64,000 nucleotides of DNA from Bifidobacterium reuteri DSM 23975 (GTDB taxonomy: Bacteria; Actinomycetota; Actinomycetes; Actinomycetales; Bifidobacteriaceae). Of this stretch, positions 1 through 7,426 are shown one piece after another; within the stretch, counting starts at the first letter, position 1; every line of letters starts with the position of its first letter. The position numbers and the translations under genes were made by a program. Under the pieces are notes generated by a model. The model did not search any database and was not told where the DNA came from. It saw only the letters and a program-made list of their open reading frames with translations. Location of the stretch: NCBI RefSeq assembly GCF_000741695.1, contig NZ_JGZK01000004.1, positions 124,001-188,000 on the forward strand. The letters are read 5' to 3'.

Positions 1-2
1 TG

Positions 3-782
3 CAATTCAAGGATATCTGGGATAGGTATCTGTTCGATCAGGAACTGCGGATGCTGGTATTCGACGGCATCGTCACCATCGAGATTTATCTCAAGAGCTT
101 CCTCGCCCATGAGCTATCGGTATTCGGCGGCGAATTCGGCTACATGACACGGGAAGGACTCCCGGGGTTGAGCTATGACGACCATCTGGCTTGCCTTTCC
201 TCGTTGCGTTCGACATTCACCAAATCAAATCTTCCGTACCTCAGGCATTTCCGGAGTACCTACAGTGATCCGCTGCCTCCGTACTGGATGATCGTCGGAT
301 GCCTGAGCTACGGAACACTCAAGGAGAACTTCTACCAAGGTGCGCCAGACCATATCAAGAGAAAGCTGGCCACCAAGCTGCATATCTTCAACCCCAACCC
401 GAATCCCGCCGTACGCGGCGACGCCAAAATCCTCTCCAATTGGCTTGAGACTATCCGGCAGGCCCGGAACATGACCGCGCATCATGATCGCTTCTGGAAC
501 GAAACCAGCACCCGCATAGCGCCGAAACTGCCGAAGCATCGCAGCGGATCCCATGCAAAGGGTTGGTGGGGTAACGATTGGGATATCTTCCGTAAGTCCT
601 CCGGCCCTGCTGCATTCCTCACCATGGAGAACTACCTGACATCCCAGATCGACGGACCCGCGTGGACGGAGAAATTCATCTCCCTTATGGATAGGCACCC
701 TCAGATTCCGAAGTCTGATATGGGATTCCCTGACGGATGGCGGGTGTCGCCGCTGTGGCGAGTCAATGGCTCAGCTCATTGA
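3..782 (+). CDS. Abi family (Abi_2-like) protein, 5'-truncated
   Basis: The frame is open at the left edge, so the N-terminus lies outside the window; about 259 residues are visible. The first residues (FKDIWDRYLFDQELRMLVFD) match the conserved start of Abi_2/AbiD/AbiF proteins, where a charged segment precedes a helical all-alpha domain. Near the middle, RNMTAHHDRFW has the R-x4-H pattern of HEPN ribonucleases, which this family is known to carry. Family members act in phage abortive infection or as RNase toxins. It is transcribed toward the minus-strand plasmid-like module. The family call is fairly secure; a defence role is inferred from the family only. Confidence 0.75.
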   Translation, partial: QFKDIWDRYLFDQELRMLVFDGIVTIEIYLKSFLAHELSVFGGEFGYMTREGLPGLSYDDHLACLSSLRSTFTKSNLPYLRHFRSTYSDPLPPYWMIVGCLSYGTLKENFYQGAPDHIKRKLATKLHIFNPNPNPAVRGDAKILSNWLETIRQARNMTAHHDRFWNETSTRIAPKLPKHRSGSHAKGWWGNDWDIFRKSSGPAAFLTMENYLTSQIDGPAWTEKFISLMDRHPQIPKSDMGFPDGWRVSPLWRVNGSAH

Positions 783-820
783 CGGGGCATCCTAATTGCA
801 TAAATGGGGAAACGCGCGCC

Positions 821-860
821 TTTCAGGGACGTGGATCCAAGGAATTACCCGTCCCTGAAA
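821..860. terminator. Inverted repeat between convergent genes
   Basis: TTTCAGGGACG (821-831) is repeated exactly inverted at 850-860 with an 18-nt loop. It sits between the plus-strand Abi gene and the minus-strand module and could stop transcription from either side. The loop is long and there is no strong T-run, so a protein-binding site is an alternative. Confidence 0.45.
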
Positions 861-884
861 TGATAAGCGACAGAAACATCGTCT

Positions 885-1136
885 TTATTTGACGATGCGA
901 GTAATTACATAGGCCATAAGACCTGCGATGACGGTGACGGCGGCAAGGAGCGCCAGTCTGGTTTCGCGGCGTTCCTTGGCCGCCATGTCGGCTTGCCGGT
1001 TGGCCAGGGCTTCGGCTTCGGCGGCGACGCCGCTGGCGGCGATGGCCGCGATGTGCGCGCTCATCTGGTCTTCGAGCGTGGAATCCTCGCTCGTGCCGTC
1101 GAAGGGCTCCTCGTTTTCGTTGTGGTTGTCGTTCAT
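885..1136 (-). CDS. Small membrane-anchored protein, unknown function
   Basis: 83 residues. The start is chosen at the ATG preceded by GGAGCAGAACC; the longer frame upstream only translates the octamer repeat. An acidic N-terminus (MNDNHNENEEPFDG) leads to an Ala/Glu-rich helix (about residues 28-58, possible coiled coil) and one C-terminal transmembrane segment (LALLAAVTVIAGLMAYVITR). This tail-anchored layout is seen in small proteins of mobile elements, but no family is recognised. It is the last gene of the minus-strand module and is separated from the next gene by an octamer-repeat spacer. Confidence 0.6.
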   Translation of the reverse strand: MNDNHNENEEPFDGTSEDSTLEDQMSAHIAAIAASGVAAEAEALANRQADMAAKERRETRLALLAAVTVIAGLMAYVITRIVK

Positions 1137-1137
1137 G

Positions 1138-1262
1138 GTTCTGCTCCGTTCCTGATTGTTGGATTGTTTGCTTTCCTGATTGTTGGTTTGCTTGATTGCT
1201 TGCATGTCAGCTTGCCTGCATGCAATCAAGTTTGATTGTTTGATTGTCTGCATGCGGGCTTG
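1138..1262. repeat. 8-bp periodic spacer, block 1
   Basis: Read on the minus strand, this spacer is a run of related octamers such as GCAAACAA, TCAAACAA, GCAAGCAA and TCAAGCAA. It separates the 135-residue gene from the 83-residue gene, leaving only a ribosome binding site after it. The same type of spacer recurs twice in this module. Confidence 0.75.
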
Positions 1263-1270
1263 TTTGCTTG

Positions 1271-1678
1271 TCAGCTTTCGTTTTGCCCGGCGAGGATGGA
1301 CATGCGGGCGGCGATGAGCGCGTGGCGCGCGATCTCCAGGTAGAGCTGGTGGCCCTCACCGTCGCCCCAGAACCGGTCGAACTGTTCGGTCGGCATCATG
1401 CTGGCGGGGTCGAACCCGTTCCACACGCCGCCGCAGAACACCTTCGCCGCCGCGTTCACCTCCTCGTCGGACGGCATGCCCGGATGTCCCTCCGCGGCGT
1501 CCGCGGCCGCGCGCATCTGCGCGCCGAACACGCGGGCCTGCAATGGCGAGAGCGTGTACGCCAGTCCCGCCGTGGAGCCCGCGGGGAATCCCGTGTTCAC
1601 GCCGAGGGTGATGACGTGCGCCTCCTCGCCGATGCTGATCCGGTCGCCGAGCACGGAGACCTCCATCGAATAGTCCAT
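1271..1678 (-). CDS. Unknown protein of the plasmid-like module
   Basis: 135 residues. The start is set at the ATG preceded by AAAGGAGACACT, an excellent ribosome binding site; the longer frame upstream covers the ParA gene in another frame. The protein is acidic, with no transmembrane segment and a single cysteine in FCGGVWNGFDP. I do not recognise a family. It lies between two octamer-repeat spacers, downstream of the ParA/RHH gene, so it probably serves element maintenance or transfer, but this is inferred only from position. Confidence 0.65.
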   Translation of the reverse strand: MDYSMEVSVLGDRISIGEEAHVITLGVNTGFPAGSTAGLAYTLSPLQARVFGAQMRAAADAAEGHPGMPSDEEVNAAAKVFCGGVWNGFDPASMMPTEQFDRFWGDGEGHQLYLEIARHALIAARMSILAGQNES

Positions 1679-1726
1679 AGTGTCTCCTTTCCGCAGACGC
1701 GCCGGCTTGCCGGATCGCGTCTGCAT

Positions 1727-1807
1727 GTTTGACTGCCTGAATGTTTGGCTGTCGGCTTGTTTGCTTGCTGGATTGTCGGATTGCCTGATTGTTTGATTGT
1801 CTGACGG
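1727..1807. repeat. 8-bp periodic spacer, block 2
   Basis: On the minus strand the spacer reads as octamers ACAATCAA, ACAATCAG, GCAATCCG, ACAATCCA, GCAAGCAA, ACAAGCCG. Its first 22 bp (1786-1807 on the plus strand) are identical to the start of block 3 (2745-2766). It lies immediately after the ParA/RHH stop codon. Confidence 0.75.
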
Positions 1808-1808
1808 G

Positions 1809-2648
1809 TTACGGCTCGTCGTCGCCGTCGAGCCGGTCGAGCTCGCGTTCGATGGCGTCGCGCAGGAGCTGCTGCATGGGCAGGTCGTGCGCGGCGGCCG
1901 TGGTCTTGAGCCGGGTCTTGAGCGATACGGGTATGCGCAATGAGAGCATGACCAACGGTTCGCCCGTGGCCTTGGATGTCTTGTTCTGCTGGCGCAGCAC
2001 GTCGTCGAACGGCACAGGTCGTGCCAGTGGCTGGTAGTTGCCCTGCATGGTCTCACTCCTGCTTCCGGCGATTTGCTGAAGTTCGGTGACGAGGTCGCGG
2101 TATTCGCCCAGCTGGTGCGGGTTGGTGCCGAGCGAACGCTTGTAGGACTGGGCCTTCGGCACGATCGTGTCGAACCGGGGAGTGTCCATGGCGTTGAGGG
2201 CGTCCATGGTGTCGCGGAACGCCTTCGTGTTGTGTTCGGCCTTGACCAGCAGCAGCGCGGCGGGCGTGCTCATCCTGGCCATGTCGAGGGTGCTCCATGC
2301 CTGCTGGAGGTCCATGGGCGAGTCCGATGCCGGCACGATCACGAAGTCGGCCGCCTTGATGGCCATGTCCAGGGTCGGCCCCTGCGGCGGCGCGTCGATG
2401 ATCGCCCATTCGTCCGGGTCGGCTCCCGCGGCGAGCTGGCGGAGCGTGGCCTGGTTGGCGGGCAGCACGTCGAACGTCAGCGGGTCCGCGGTCTGTTCCG
2501 CGGCAGCGGCCCACAGGCTCGCGCTGGACTGTGGGTCGGCGTCGTACACGACGGCCCTGCCGCCTCTGGAAACGATGACCGAGGCGATGTAGATGCTGGA
2601 CGTGGTCTTCGCGACCCCGCCCTTGGCGTTGGCTATGGCGATGCGCAT
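1809..2648 (-). CDS. ParA-type ATPase fused in frame to a ribbon-helix-helix domain
   Basis: 279 residues. The start follows AAAGGAGAAGAACGA. The N-terminus MRIAIANAKGGVAKTT holds the deviant Walker A motif of ParA/MinD ATPases, followed by DADPQSSASLW and AIIDAPPQGP (Walker A'/B regions). From about residue 201 the chain changes to MQGNYQPLARPVPF and then MLSLRIPVSLKTRLKTTAAAH, a typical RHH DNA-binding fold. This matches type Ib plasmid partition systems, where a small ParA is followed by a small RHH centromere-binding protein, except that here no stop codon separates them. An internal ATG at 2048 has its own AGGAG seven bases upstream, so the RHH part may also be made alone (79 residues). 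It probably segregates or stabilises the element. Confidence 0.82.
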   Translation of the reverse strand: MRIAIANAKGGVAKTTSSIYIASVIVSRGGRAVVYDADPQSSASLWAAAAEQTADPLTFDVLPANQATLRQLAAGADPDEWAIIDAPPQGPTLDMAIKAADFVIVPASDSPMDLQQAWSTLDMARMSTPAALLLVKAEHNTKAFRDTMDALNAMDTPRFDTIVPKAQSYKRSLGTNPHQLGEYRDLVTELQQIAGSRSETMQGNYQPLARPVPFDDVLRQQNKTSKATGEPLVMLSLRIPVSLKTRLKTTAAAHDLPMQQLLRDAIERELDRLDGDDEP

Positions 2649-2691
2649 TCGTTCTTCTCCTTTGCGACTGTCGGCGATCATGCGAACCTGG

Positions 2692-3219
2692 TCAGTCGGT
2701 CGCTTGATTGTTTGCTTGCTGGATTGCTTGGATTCCTGCTTGCTTGATTGTTTGATTGTCTGACGGCTCATGTGGGGCGGGGCGATCGGCCGTCCTGCCC
2801 CGTGCGCGCAGGCGTCGTTGTTGGCGTTCGGCGCTGGCCTCGTCGGTGGCTTCGTCGAACACGTTCCGGTGGGCGCGTATCCAGTCCGTGAGCAGCCGCC
2901 AGCGTTGCGGCCACGGCAGGCCGCGGTCCCGGCAGGGGACGCCGTCGGCTTCGGCCATGCGCGCGATCCTGCGCCGGTCGGTGCACACCTTGCCGCCGTA
3001 CACGCCCCATTCGAGTCCGCCGCTGGCCGCGTAGGCCAGGCATTCGGCGCGTACCGGGCATCGTTCGCACACGGCCTTGGCGACCGAGTGGAACGCCTTC
3101 GCGTCGCCGGGACGGTGCTCGAACTCCAGCGACCACAGGTAGTCGGACCATGGTTGCGGGAAGTCGCGGCATTCGCCGGCCTTCTTCCACGCCTCAAGAC
3201 GCTGCCCGTCCCCGCTCAT
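2692..3219 (-). CDS. WhiB-like iron-sulfur transcription factor
   Basis: 175 residues. Four cysteines (C17, C51, C54, C60) in the C...CxxCxxxxxC arrangement, followed by GLEWGVYGG (the family's G[VI]WGG turn) and a basic stretch DRRRIARM, define the WhiB family of 4Fe-4S DNA-binding or redox-sensing regulators found only in actinobacteria and their phages and plasmids. The ATG overlaps the stop of the upstream replication-type gene as ATGA, so they are translationally coupled. The last 23 residues (from SDNQTIKQ) are encoded by the octamer repeat, so the gene was probably extended into the spacer. Residues 90-150 contain a basic, Arg-rich region outside the WhiB core. Confidence 0.85.
   Translation of the reverse strand: MSGDGQRLEAWKKAGECRDFPQPWSDYLWSLEFEHRPGDAKAFHSVAKAVCERCPVRAECLAYAASGGLEWGVYGGKVCTDRRRIARMAEADGVPCRDRGLPWPQRWRLLTDWIRAHRNVFDEATDEASAERQQRRLRARGRTADRPAPHEPSDNQTIKQAGIQAIQQANNQATD
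2695..2766. repeat. 8-bp periodic spacer, block 3
   Basis: On the minus strand: ACAATCAA twice, GCAAGCAG, GAATCCAA, GCAATCCA, GCAAGCAA, ACAATCAA, GCGACCGA. It lies upstream of parA and encodes the C-terminal tail of the WhiB-like protein. It shares 22 identical bases with block 2. Confidence 0.75.
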
Positions 3220-4427
3220 GGCCGCACCGCCTCCGCCGGCGCGCCTGTCTTCGTCTTGCGCCGTCCGGCGACGTCGTGGGTGGCGTGGTTGCGTTTGTCG
3301 TACGCGCATACCGGGCACGTCTCTTGCGAGATGACGCCTTCGATGTGTTCCTGGCACAGCGAGGTGCGCAGCAGCGCAGCCCCGTAGATCGGCACACGGC
3401 TCGCGGACGACGAGCTGACCGGTATCGCCCGGTTGGGATCCTTGACGACCGGCAGCGGGGCGTCTGGCGCCCGCTTGCCCGTCGGATCGGGATGGGTGAG
3501 CATTTCCAGCCGCAGCTGCACGTAGTTCGCGGCGAACCTGGCGCCGCTGGTGAGCCGGGGCAGCCAGTAGCGGTTGCGGTACGCCCAGTCCATCGTCGCG
3601 ACGATCTCGCCGTACGGCCTGTCGATCAGCAGCGAGTGGACGGCCTTGCGGTCGGCCATGGTCGCCGGAACATCGAACCTCTGGTCCACGGCGAGCATGC
3701 GCCGGCGGATGCCGTCGAGCACGCGCACCTCTTGGCCTGCGCGTTCCGTGACCGGCTCAGGCAGCTTGCCGGGTTCGGGCACCCATAGCGGGTTCCTGCA
3801 ACCCCTTGGAGGCAGGGCCCTGCCCCAATCGGTCGTTGGAACGGGTTCGGGCTTCGGGTCGGCGACCGGCTTCGTGGAGGCTTGTTCGGCGTTGAGGGGA
3901 GCATCCCCGAAGGGGATGAGGGGAGAATTGTTTATCACTTGTCTATTGGGTGACTTTCTGTCCAAGATTCCGGGACAATTTGTCCTCGGCTCCACGTCCT
4001 TCGGCTCGGGTGACAATCCGTCGGGTGACAAATTGTCCTTCATCGGATCCGGCTTGCCGTCGCCTTCCGCCAGCGCGTCCAGGTTCCGGGGCTTCTCCTC
4101 GATGTTCTCGGCAGGATGGTCGCCGTCCATGACGACGTCCCACACGCGCGAGCGGTGCCCCTTGGCGATCGGCTTGCGGGTGCGCGGGTTACGCGCCGAC
4201 ATCTCCTGGTCGCCGGGCCTGATGTAGCCCTTGCGCTCCAGCTCCTGCAACGAACGGATCACGGTGCGCTCACAGCACCCGCAATTGAACGCGATGGTCT
4301 CCACGCTCGGCCACGCGGCGGCGCCATCGTCGTAATAGGCGCGGCGGGCCAGATACACCAGCACGAACTTGGTGATGCCCTTGACGTCGTCGCGCTCCCA
4401 TGCCCAGTTCTCGGCTCTGCTGCTCAT
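3216..4427 (-). CDS. HTH replication-initiator-type protein
   Basis: 403 residues. The N-terminus (WERDDVKGITKFVLVYLARRA...WPSVETIAFNCGCCERTVIRSLQELERKGYI) is a winged-helix domain of the HTH_36 type common in plasmid and phage replication proteins. The middle is proline-rich and low in structure (about residues 100-205). A helical region follows (about 230-330), and near the C-terminus CQEHIEGVISQETCPVC could bind zinc. It overlaps the upstream 51-residue ORF and the downstream WhiB gene by ATGA on both sides. Replication is the likely role by analogy, but a transfer or regulatory role is not excluded. Confidence 0.65.
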   Translation of the reverse strand: MSSRAENWAWERDDVKGITKFVLVYLARRAYYDDGAAAWPSVETIAFNCGCCERTVIRSLQELERKGYIRPGDQEMSARNPRTRKPIAKGHRSRVWDVVMDGDHPAENIEEKPRNLDALAEGDGKPDPMKDNLSPDGLSPEPKDVEPRTNCPGILDRKSPNRQVINNSPLIPFGDAPLNAEQASTKPVADPKPEPVPTTDWGRALPPRGCRNPLWVPEPGKLPEPVTERAGQEVRVLDGIRRRMLAVDQRFDVPATMADRKAVHSLLIDRPYGEIVATMDWAYRNRYWLPRLTSGARFAANYVQLRLEMLTHPDPTGKRAPDAPLPVVKDPNRAIPVSSSSASRVPIYGAALLRTSLCQEHIEGVISQETCPVCAYDKRNHATHDVAGRRKTKTGAPAEAVRP

Positions 4428-4579
4428 CGCTCGACCTTCCCGCCGTCATGCGCCGGGTCCGCTTCGCGGCGTTCGCGCAGTCTCGCGCCGATGTCGTCGC
4501 CCAGACGGGCGGCGCGGCACAACGCATACGAGAGAACGCCGCCGGACATGCACACGGCGGCAACGACCAACCACCACAT
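4424..4579 (-). CDS. 51-residue single-pass membrane protein
   Basis: The ORF begins MWWLVVAAVCMSGGVLSYAL, a transmembrane helix of about 20 residues, then a basic cytoplasmic tail (RLGDDIGARLRERREADPAHD). Its stop TGA overlaps the ATG of the replication-type gene, a coupling seen at the other junctions here and good evidence that it is translated. No clear Shine-Dalgarno precedes it. Function unknown. Confidence 0.55.
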   Translation of the reverse strand: MWWLVVAAVCMSGGVLSYALCRAARLGDDIGARLRERREADPAHDGGKVER

Positions 4580-4620
4580 GGTTCGGCCGGTATCGGGGAA
4601 ACGGTCCGCGGACGCGCGCC

Positions 4621-4794
4621 TCAGCGGCGCGAGCCCCGGGACGGGTGGGCGAGCATGGACAGCACATGAGCCTTCGCGATGCGCAGATCGACGTTGCCGC
4701 CACCCCGCGTCGTCCGCCGCACGGCGTCGCGCTGGCGATTAGGCTCGAAGACAGATGCCCGGCGAATGCCGGCAGTATTGGTAGAATCGGTCAT
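4621..4794 (-). CDS. 57-residue basic protein, unknown
   Basis: The ATG follows AAGGAGGGTCATCGCC, a near-perfect ribosome binding site, which supports translation. The product (MTDSTNTAGIRRASVFEPNR...VDLRIAKAHVLSMLAHPSR) is rich in Arg and has no transmembrane segment or recognised motif. It may be a small DNA- or RNA-binding protein. It is the first small ORF after the HTH regulator and precedes the 51-residue membrane protein. Confidence 0.5.
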   Translation of the reverse strand: MTDSTNTAGIRRASVFEPNRQRDAVRRTTRGGGNVDLRIAKAHVLSMLAHPSRGSRR

Positions 4795-4880
4795 GGCGAT
4801 GACCCTCCTTCGGGGAATCGGAACGACGGGCGTCTGATCTTGGCGGATATGCGCGCCCGCGGCTCCATGGTTGTTGCCGT

Positions 4881-5168
4881 TCAATCCCCGCGCCGGGTTC
4901 CAGCCGGTCCGGGGATTCTCGTTTCGGGTTTCCACCCGCCATCCGTGAGATAGGCGTCGATGCCGAGCACATACCCAGGGGACAGGTTTCGGTGAATGGC
5001 CAGCCAGATCAGGTCGGACTGCTGCCACGGTATCGAGCCGTTGACCTTTCCCGCGACCGAGGATTTGGACGTACCCATCTCCCTCGCGAGGTCTCGGCAG
5101 CTCAGACCCGCCGCCGTCATATAACGACGCATCGGAGAATCCATTATTTTTGCCGTCAGTCCATTCAC
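4881..5168 (-). CDS. HTH (XRE-like) regulator, predicted leaderless GTG start
   Basis: 95 residues. Residues around MRRYMTAAGLSCRDLAREMGTSKSSVAGKVNG form a helix-turn-helix of the XRE/Cro class. No Shine-Dalgarno precedes any candidate start. A promoter TTGCCG-N17-TATATT places the transcription start on a GTG seven bases after the -10, so I chose that codon as a leaderless start; the ATG at 5144 is the alternative. It is divergent from the HTH gene at 5265, and the two probably form a regulatory switch for the element. Confidence 0.65.
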   Translation of the reverse strand: MNGLTAKIMDSPMRRYMTAAGLSCRDLAREMGTSKSSVAGKVNGSIPWQQSDLIWLAIHRNLSPGYVLGIDAYLTDGGWKPETRIPGPAGTRRGD

Positions 5169-5175
5169 AATAGAC

Positions 5176-5204
5176 AATATAGCAAGAAACTTGCACAGCG
5201 GCAA
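5176..5204 (-). promoter_or_regulatory. Promoter of the minus-strand HTH gene
   Basis: -35 TTGCCG (5199-5204) and -10 TATATT (5176-5181) are 17 bp apart, and the GTG start follows seven bases after the -10. This is the clearest promoter match noticed in the window. Confidence 0.6.
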
Positions 5205-5222
5205 ATCATTGTTGTAGGATTA

Positions 5223-5241
5223 TGTCCATCGATATTGGACA
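5223..5241. promoter_or_regulatory. Palindromic operator candidate between divergent HTH genes
   Basis: TGTCCATCGATATTGGACA has perfect six-base arms around a seven-base centre. It lies upstream of the plus-strand HTH gene in the shared promoter region, and a related TATTGTCTATTG sequence overlaps the opposite promoter. It is a likely binding site for one of the two regulators. Confidence 0.5.
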
Positions 5242-5264
5242 ACTCTAATCTGAAAGGACTTGAT

Positions 5265-5738
5265 ATGGCAAAAATCGAACCGTCGACCGAATCCAATGGA
5301 CTCGGCGACTACCTGCAGAGGGTATTCATCTGGAACGTCAACATGCAGCTGACCGGCCGCGGGATGACCCAGCAGTCACTTTGCGCGGCACTGGGGCTGA
5401 AGAGGGGCGCCGTGTCCGCGAAGATGACCGGCAAGACTTCCTGGACCATCCAGGACATCGCCGCAGTGGCGGAATTCTTCAACGTCCCCCCGCTCTCCCT
5501 GCTGGATGCGTCGATGTACGAGCAGATGATGCGCGGAATGAACAGTGACGGAGGTGCATCTTTGGTGGCAGTGGCCACCGCCGGGTTTCCTGTGCGAGCA
5601 ACTGAAGGCCAAGCTGGCGGCCTGAAACCGTTGGAAACAAAAGGCTCCGGGCCACGATACCTCGTGGAGCCCGGAGCCGGTGAGTACCCCCAGAGAGAGT
5701 CGAACTCTCGTTGTCAGATTGAAAGTCTGGTGTCCTAA
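5265..5738 (+). CDS. HTH (XRE-like) regulator running into the tRNA-Glu locus
   Basis: 157 residues, start preceded by GAAAGGACTTGAT. Residues about 30-80 (GMTQQSLCAALGLKRGAVSAKMTGKTSWTIQDIAAVAEFFNVP) are a clear HTH_3 domain. The last about 35 residues, from KGSGPRYLVEPGAG, are encoded by the antisense strand of the tRNA-Glu terminator and the 3' half of the tRNA gene, so the natural C-terminus has probably been lost and replaced. This places the edge of the mobile block at about 5.63 kb. It is divergent from the HTH gene at 4881-5168. Confidence 0.75.
   Translation: MAKIEPSTESNGLGDYLQRVFIWNVNMQLTGRGMTQQSLCAALGLKRGAVSAKMTGKTSWTIQDIAAVAEFFNVPPLSLLDASMYEQMMRGMNSDGGASLVAVATAGFPVRATEGQAGGLKPLETKGSGPRYLVEPGAGEYPQRESNSRCQIESLVS
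5643..5678 (-). terminator. Terminator of tRNA-Glu
   Basis: GGCTCCGGGC-CACGA pairs with TCGTG-GCCCGGAGCC with a two-base bulge. On the minus strand it is followed by TTTTGTTT, a standard intrinsic terminator six bases after the tRNA. Confidence 0.8.
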
Positions 5739-5756
5739 CCGTTAGACGATGGGGGC
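5685..5756 (-). tRNA. tRNA-Glu (anticodon TTC)
   Basis: The minus strand begins GCCCCCATCGTCTAACGG and folds as a cloverleaf with anticodon TTC, T-arm GAGAGTTCGACTCTC and acceptor closing TGGGGGT with discriminator A. CCA is not encoded. The plus-strand HTH gene overlaps it antisense. Confidence 0.93.
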
Positions 5757-6081
5757 GGACAACTCGTGTAACTATACTGATGAACCCGATGCGACGCAAA
5801 TCGACACCTCATCGGCGTGTCGAGGCAGAAGACATGGGTACAACCTCTACAACTGTCGCCGTACAGCAGTGCAGCCGCTAATCGCAAATCATGAAAGTCA
5901 CATCCCACCGTCTGCAGGATTCAGCGTAGGATTCAGCCGCGCGACGTAACGCGAATACTCCCCAATGGCCGCGCAGCCATGCAGCGCGATGCACATGCGA
6001 GCGAACGGGATGGAGACACCTGTCTGAAACACAGTGCCCCACCCCGCACACCCCATTTGCGTCTTCGCGCGCCAAGTCCTA
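5757..6081. other. Spacer between tRNA-Glu and trmB
   Basis: 325 bp without a convincing gene. It must hold the tRNA-Glu promoter and the trmB 3' region. No repeat or strong hairpin seen. Confidence 0.4.
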
Positions 6082-6963
6082 TCAGAGAGCGTTCGCCCGA
6101 TAGGTGAAGTCGTGAATTACTCTTCCGGCGTCGATGCCCTTCTTCTCGAAATTAGTGAGCACACGCCCCTCGAACCGCTCGGATTCAATGAAGTCCGCGT
6201 GTGGCATGCCGTCAGCCATATCAGCATTGCCTTTGCCGACATGCTCCAACGGGAGGCTCACGGCCACCGTGCCGAGATTCTCCCAACCCTCGCGATGATC
6301 CATGACCTCGTGCACGTGCAACGCGTAATCCTCGATATCGGTAGCGATGCGCCAGACGCCGTCCTGCCGCAGCGCGTGATGAATATTGTCCGCAAGTGCG
6401 GGCTGGACGATGCGACGCTTGTGATGCTTCTTCTTCGGCCAGGGATCCGGGAAGAACGTCCAGACCTCAGCAAGCACGCCAGTTTCGGTGACCTTGAACA
6501 GTTCCGCCGCATTGACCTGCGCTATGCGGATATTGGTCAGATTCTGCTTGCCGGCCAACAGCAATGTATGCGCCACACCAGGGTCATAGACCTCCAGCGC
6601 CAGGAAATTAATCTCCGGATGGGCGGCCGCGGCGGCAACCACGTTCTCCCCCTGACCGGTGCCGATCTCCACAATCAGCGGATTATCATTGCCCCAGATG
6701 GAATGGATGTACGCTTTAGTCAGCGAGAATCCTTCGCGCACGTCAAGCGGACCATTGCCGGCAGCGATATCCAACAGATACGTGTCGGCGTAATTGTCCC
6801 AGGCACGCTGCAAACGAGCGTCGAGTCGTGCGGAACGACGCACGAAAGACAACACCTTATGAAGCGGATGCGAAGGAGCGCCGTCGTCGTCAACATGCTC
6901 GACGGCATGCTCGACGTCCGGATTGTTGTGCGTCGGCTCGACGGGAACTTGGGTAACGGTCAT
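6082..6963 (-). CDS. trmB: tRNA (guanine-N7-)-methyltransferase
   Basis: 293 residues. It transfers a methyl group from S-adenosylmethionine to N7 of G46 in the tRNA variable loop. The SAM-binding motif is [13 protein letters not shown], followed by [11 protein letters not shown], and the family signature [20 protein letters not shown] is present. The start is taken at [10 protein letters not shown]; the frame is open further upstream but that part has no family character. The N-terminal about 60 residues are a charged extension longer than in many homologues. It stands alone and faces the tRNA-Glu gene. Confidence 0.92.
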   Translation of the reverse strand: MTVTQVPVEPTHNNPDVEHAVEHVDDDGAPSHPLHKVLSFVRRSARLDARLQRAWDNYADTYLLDIAAGNGPLDVREGFSLTKAYIHSIWGNDNPLIVEIGTGQGENVVAAAAAHPEINFLALEVYDPGVAHTLLLAGKQNLTNIRIAQVNAAELFKVTETGVLAEVWTFFPDPWPKKKHHKRRIVQPALADNIHHALRQDGVWRIATDIEDYALHVHEVMDHREGWENLGTVAVSLPLEHVGKGNADMADGMPHADFIESERFEGRVLTNFEKKGIDAGRVIHDFTYRANAL

Positions 6964-7426
6964 GATGCTGCTTGGCCTTTCGTCAAGATTGCTGATGCCA
7001 CTGTACGAATTCGCTATCCGTCCATTGTGCCACCCGCCATGCCAAGCCGGCTGGTTCGCCAGTGAGTCCGACACCTCACGGAACAGGGACTGCCTCGATT
7101 CCACCATCGACCAATACAGCACTCGATATTCGAATGCCAGTCTCACAATCGCCAGAGCGGCAATGCCCCAGCAGCAATGGCCTTCAGATGTATGGGCCAC
7201 CATCGACGCTTCCATGGGAGGGATAGATCCCTGTTATCAGCGAGACGAGCCACGAAAAACAACTGCGCACACATTCAGCCGACATCGCAACCACAATCAC
7301 AATCGCTTACCTCAGTCACAGCAACTGCCGCAAACCGTTGAAAACACTATAGACACGCCGTAATTTGCAGGAATATGGTTTTCCAGTATTATATTTATCT
7401 GTTGTCTGTTGCAAGACAGAGAACAC
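6964..7426. other. Spacer between trmB and tRNA-Asp
   Basis: 463 bp. The trmB promoter and the tRNA-Asp promoter must be here. Short ORFs crossing it show no family features. No repeat seen. Confidence 0.4.

Noticed and set aside
885..1253. Longer start of the 83-residue membrane protein gene
   Set aside because: The extra 39 residues translate the octamer repeat (KQTNNQESKQSNNQE), and the good ribosome binding site lies before the inner ATG.
1138..2766. Octamer spacers as a CRISPR array
   Set aside because: Units are 8 bp, degenerate and without unique spacers, and there are no cas genes.
5685..5756. tRNA-Glu as the attachment site of the left element
   Set aside because: The tRNA has its own terminator immediately downstream and no second copy of its 3' end is seen in the window, so insertion into the tRNA end is not supported.
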